Shown: one piece after another, positions 63,488 to 64,000 of the stretch | Layout: every line of letters begins with the position of its first letter | Numbering within the stretch: the first letter of the stretch is position 1 | Origin: Desulfuromonadaceae bacterium | GTDB taxonomy: Bacteria; Desulfobacterota; Desulfuromonadia; Geobacterales; Pseudopelobacteraceae | Direction: 5' to 3' | NCBI GenBank assembly: GCA_028712075.1 | Contig: JAQTQX010000006.1 | Coordinates: forward strand, 62,001-126,000 | DNA: 64,000 nt | The notes under the pieces: model-generated | Told to the model about the DNA's origin: nothing | Database searches by the model: none | The model's input: only the letters and a program-made list of their open reading frames with translations | Made by a program: the position numbers and the translations under genes

Positions 63488-64000
63488 ATGAGTTACTCGT
63501 CTGAACAGGAGAAAGAGTTCTCTGATATCGAGCTGTGCTACAAGGCGATGGGGCTTTCATTCAGCGATAATCCGGAGCAGGTGGAGAAAACTTACCGGAA
63601 ACTGAAGGAAGAATATGGGCGTGCCTTGCGCTCTGCGGACCAGGTTGGTCGAAGCGCTGCGGCAGAAAACCTGAAACAGCTTGAAGAGCTTTTTGCAACT
63701 ATAACGGGATCGCTTATTTACAAGGATTACGCTCGTGAGTATGAAAAATATAAAGCCCTGAAAGCTGAACAGCAGGCGGAACGTGGCAAAAAACAAAAGC
63801 AACCGACAGTCAAGGAAGCGCTGGTTAACTGCCCATATTGCCACAAGCCGATTGCTTCAAAGATGAAAGTCTGCATTTATTGCCATGGCAAGATTTTGAC
63901 TCCGATGGAGAAGGCCATGGCGAAGGTGTTTTCGACAAGAAATCTTATCATTGCAACGGTTGTTGTCGTGCTGATTATTGCAGGAGTGGTTATTTATTCA
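63488..64000 (+). CDS. J-domain-like zinc-ribbon membrane protein (3' end outside window)
   Basis: The first 171 codons are visible. An N-terminal helical region (~14-80) is spaced like a degenerate J domain (SDIELCYKAMGLSFSDNPEQ) but I see no HPD motif; a zinc ribbon follows (CPYCHKPIAS, VCIYCHGKI) and a membrane helix begins near residue 155. GGAAGGGGAAG precedes the ATG. It lies behind a sigma-54 promoter. Function not recognised; the C-terminal part is needed. Confidence 0.75.
   Translation, partial: MSYSSEQEKEFSDIELCYKAMGLSFSDNPEQVEKTYRKLKEEYGRALRSADQVGRSAAAENLKQLEELFATITGSLIYKDYAREYEKYKALKAEQQAERGKKQKQPTVKEALVNCPYCHKPIASKMKVCIYCHGKILTPMEKAMAKVFSTRNLIIATVVVVLIIAGVVIYS

Overview
The window looks like a chromosomal segment of a Desulfuromonadales bacterium (Geobacter, Pelobacter or Trichlorobacter-like). 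The evidence is the very high density of two-component and chemotaxis genes, a periplasmic uptake-type [NiFe] hydrogenase, a complete Kdo/Lpt lipopolysaccharide block followed by rpoN and a regulatory PTS, pilD beside an NtrC-type pair, and a DsbC-like protein with a CxxCH motif. This is inference from gene content; no 16S gene or other decisive marker is present, and no tRNA, rRNA, CRISPR array or intact transposase was seen.

Layout. 1-7941 (minus strand): a MASE3 histidine kinase cut by the window edge, a decayed response-regulator fragment, an MCP, a NarL-type regulator with its receiver-HisKA_3 kinase, and a Rep-type helicase. 8083-15550 (plus): polyphosphate kinase, a three-gene membrane-bound [NiFe] hydrogenase operon, and truD. 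15623-22089: ackA, a small ferredoxin gene, then a minus-strand operon comEB-nrdR-ribD-ribE-ribBA-queH plus a DUF2905 gene. 22401-25694: a sigma-54 activator with receiver and PAS, and a DUF342 protein.

26194-45609 is a roughly 19 kb chemosensory block, all on the plus strand: two cheW, two transmembrane MCPs with near-identical signalling domains, two cheV, an Hpt protein, two STAS proteins, a SAP-like microprotein, an exported beta-carbonic anhydrase, kinase-like proteins in which the phospho-accepting His is replaced by Asp or Asn, a receiver-kinase, stand-alone receivers, a soluble MCP-like protein with two hairpin-tip-like motifs, then cheY-cheA-cheR-cheD-cheB and a second cheD. Three receptor-like proteins end in residues fitting the CheR/CheB tether pentapeptide. 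The cluster is peppered with intergenic inverted repeats. It is the most unusual part of the window and reads as a chemosensory array with many phosphorelay accessories, not a minimal flagellar pathway.

45732-58717 is a tightly packed, partly overlapping run: kdsB-pyrG-kdsA-kdsD-kdsC-lptC-lptA-lptB-rpoN-hpf-hprK-rapZ-EIIA(Man)-HPr-EI. It makes and exports the Kdo/LPS precursor, supplies sigma-54, and encodes a PTS phosphorelay with no sugar permease in view. 58717-64000: prepilin peptidase, a kinase/sigma-54 activator pair, an exported thioredoxin-fold protein, and, behind a near-consensus -24/-12 promoter, a J-domain-like zinc-ribbon membrane protein cut by the window end.
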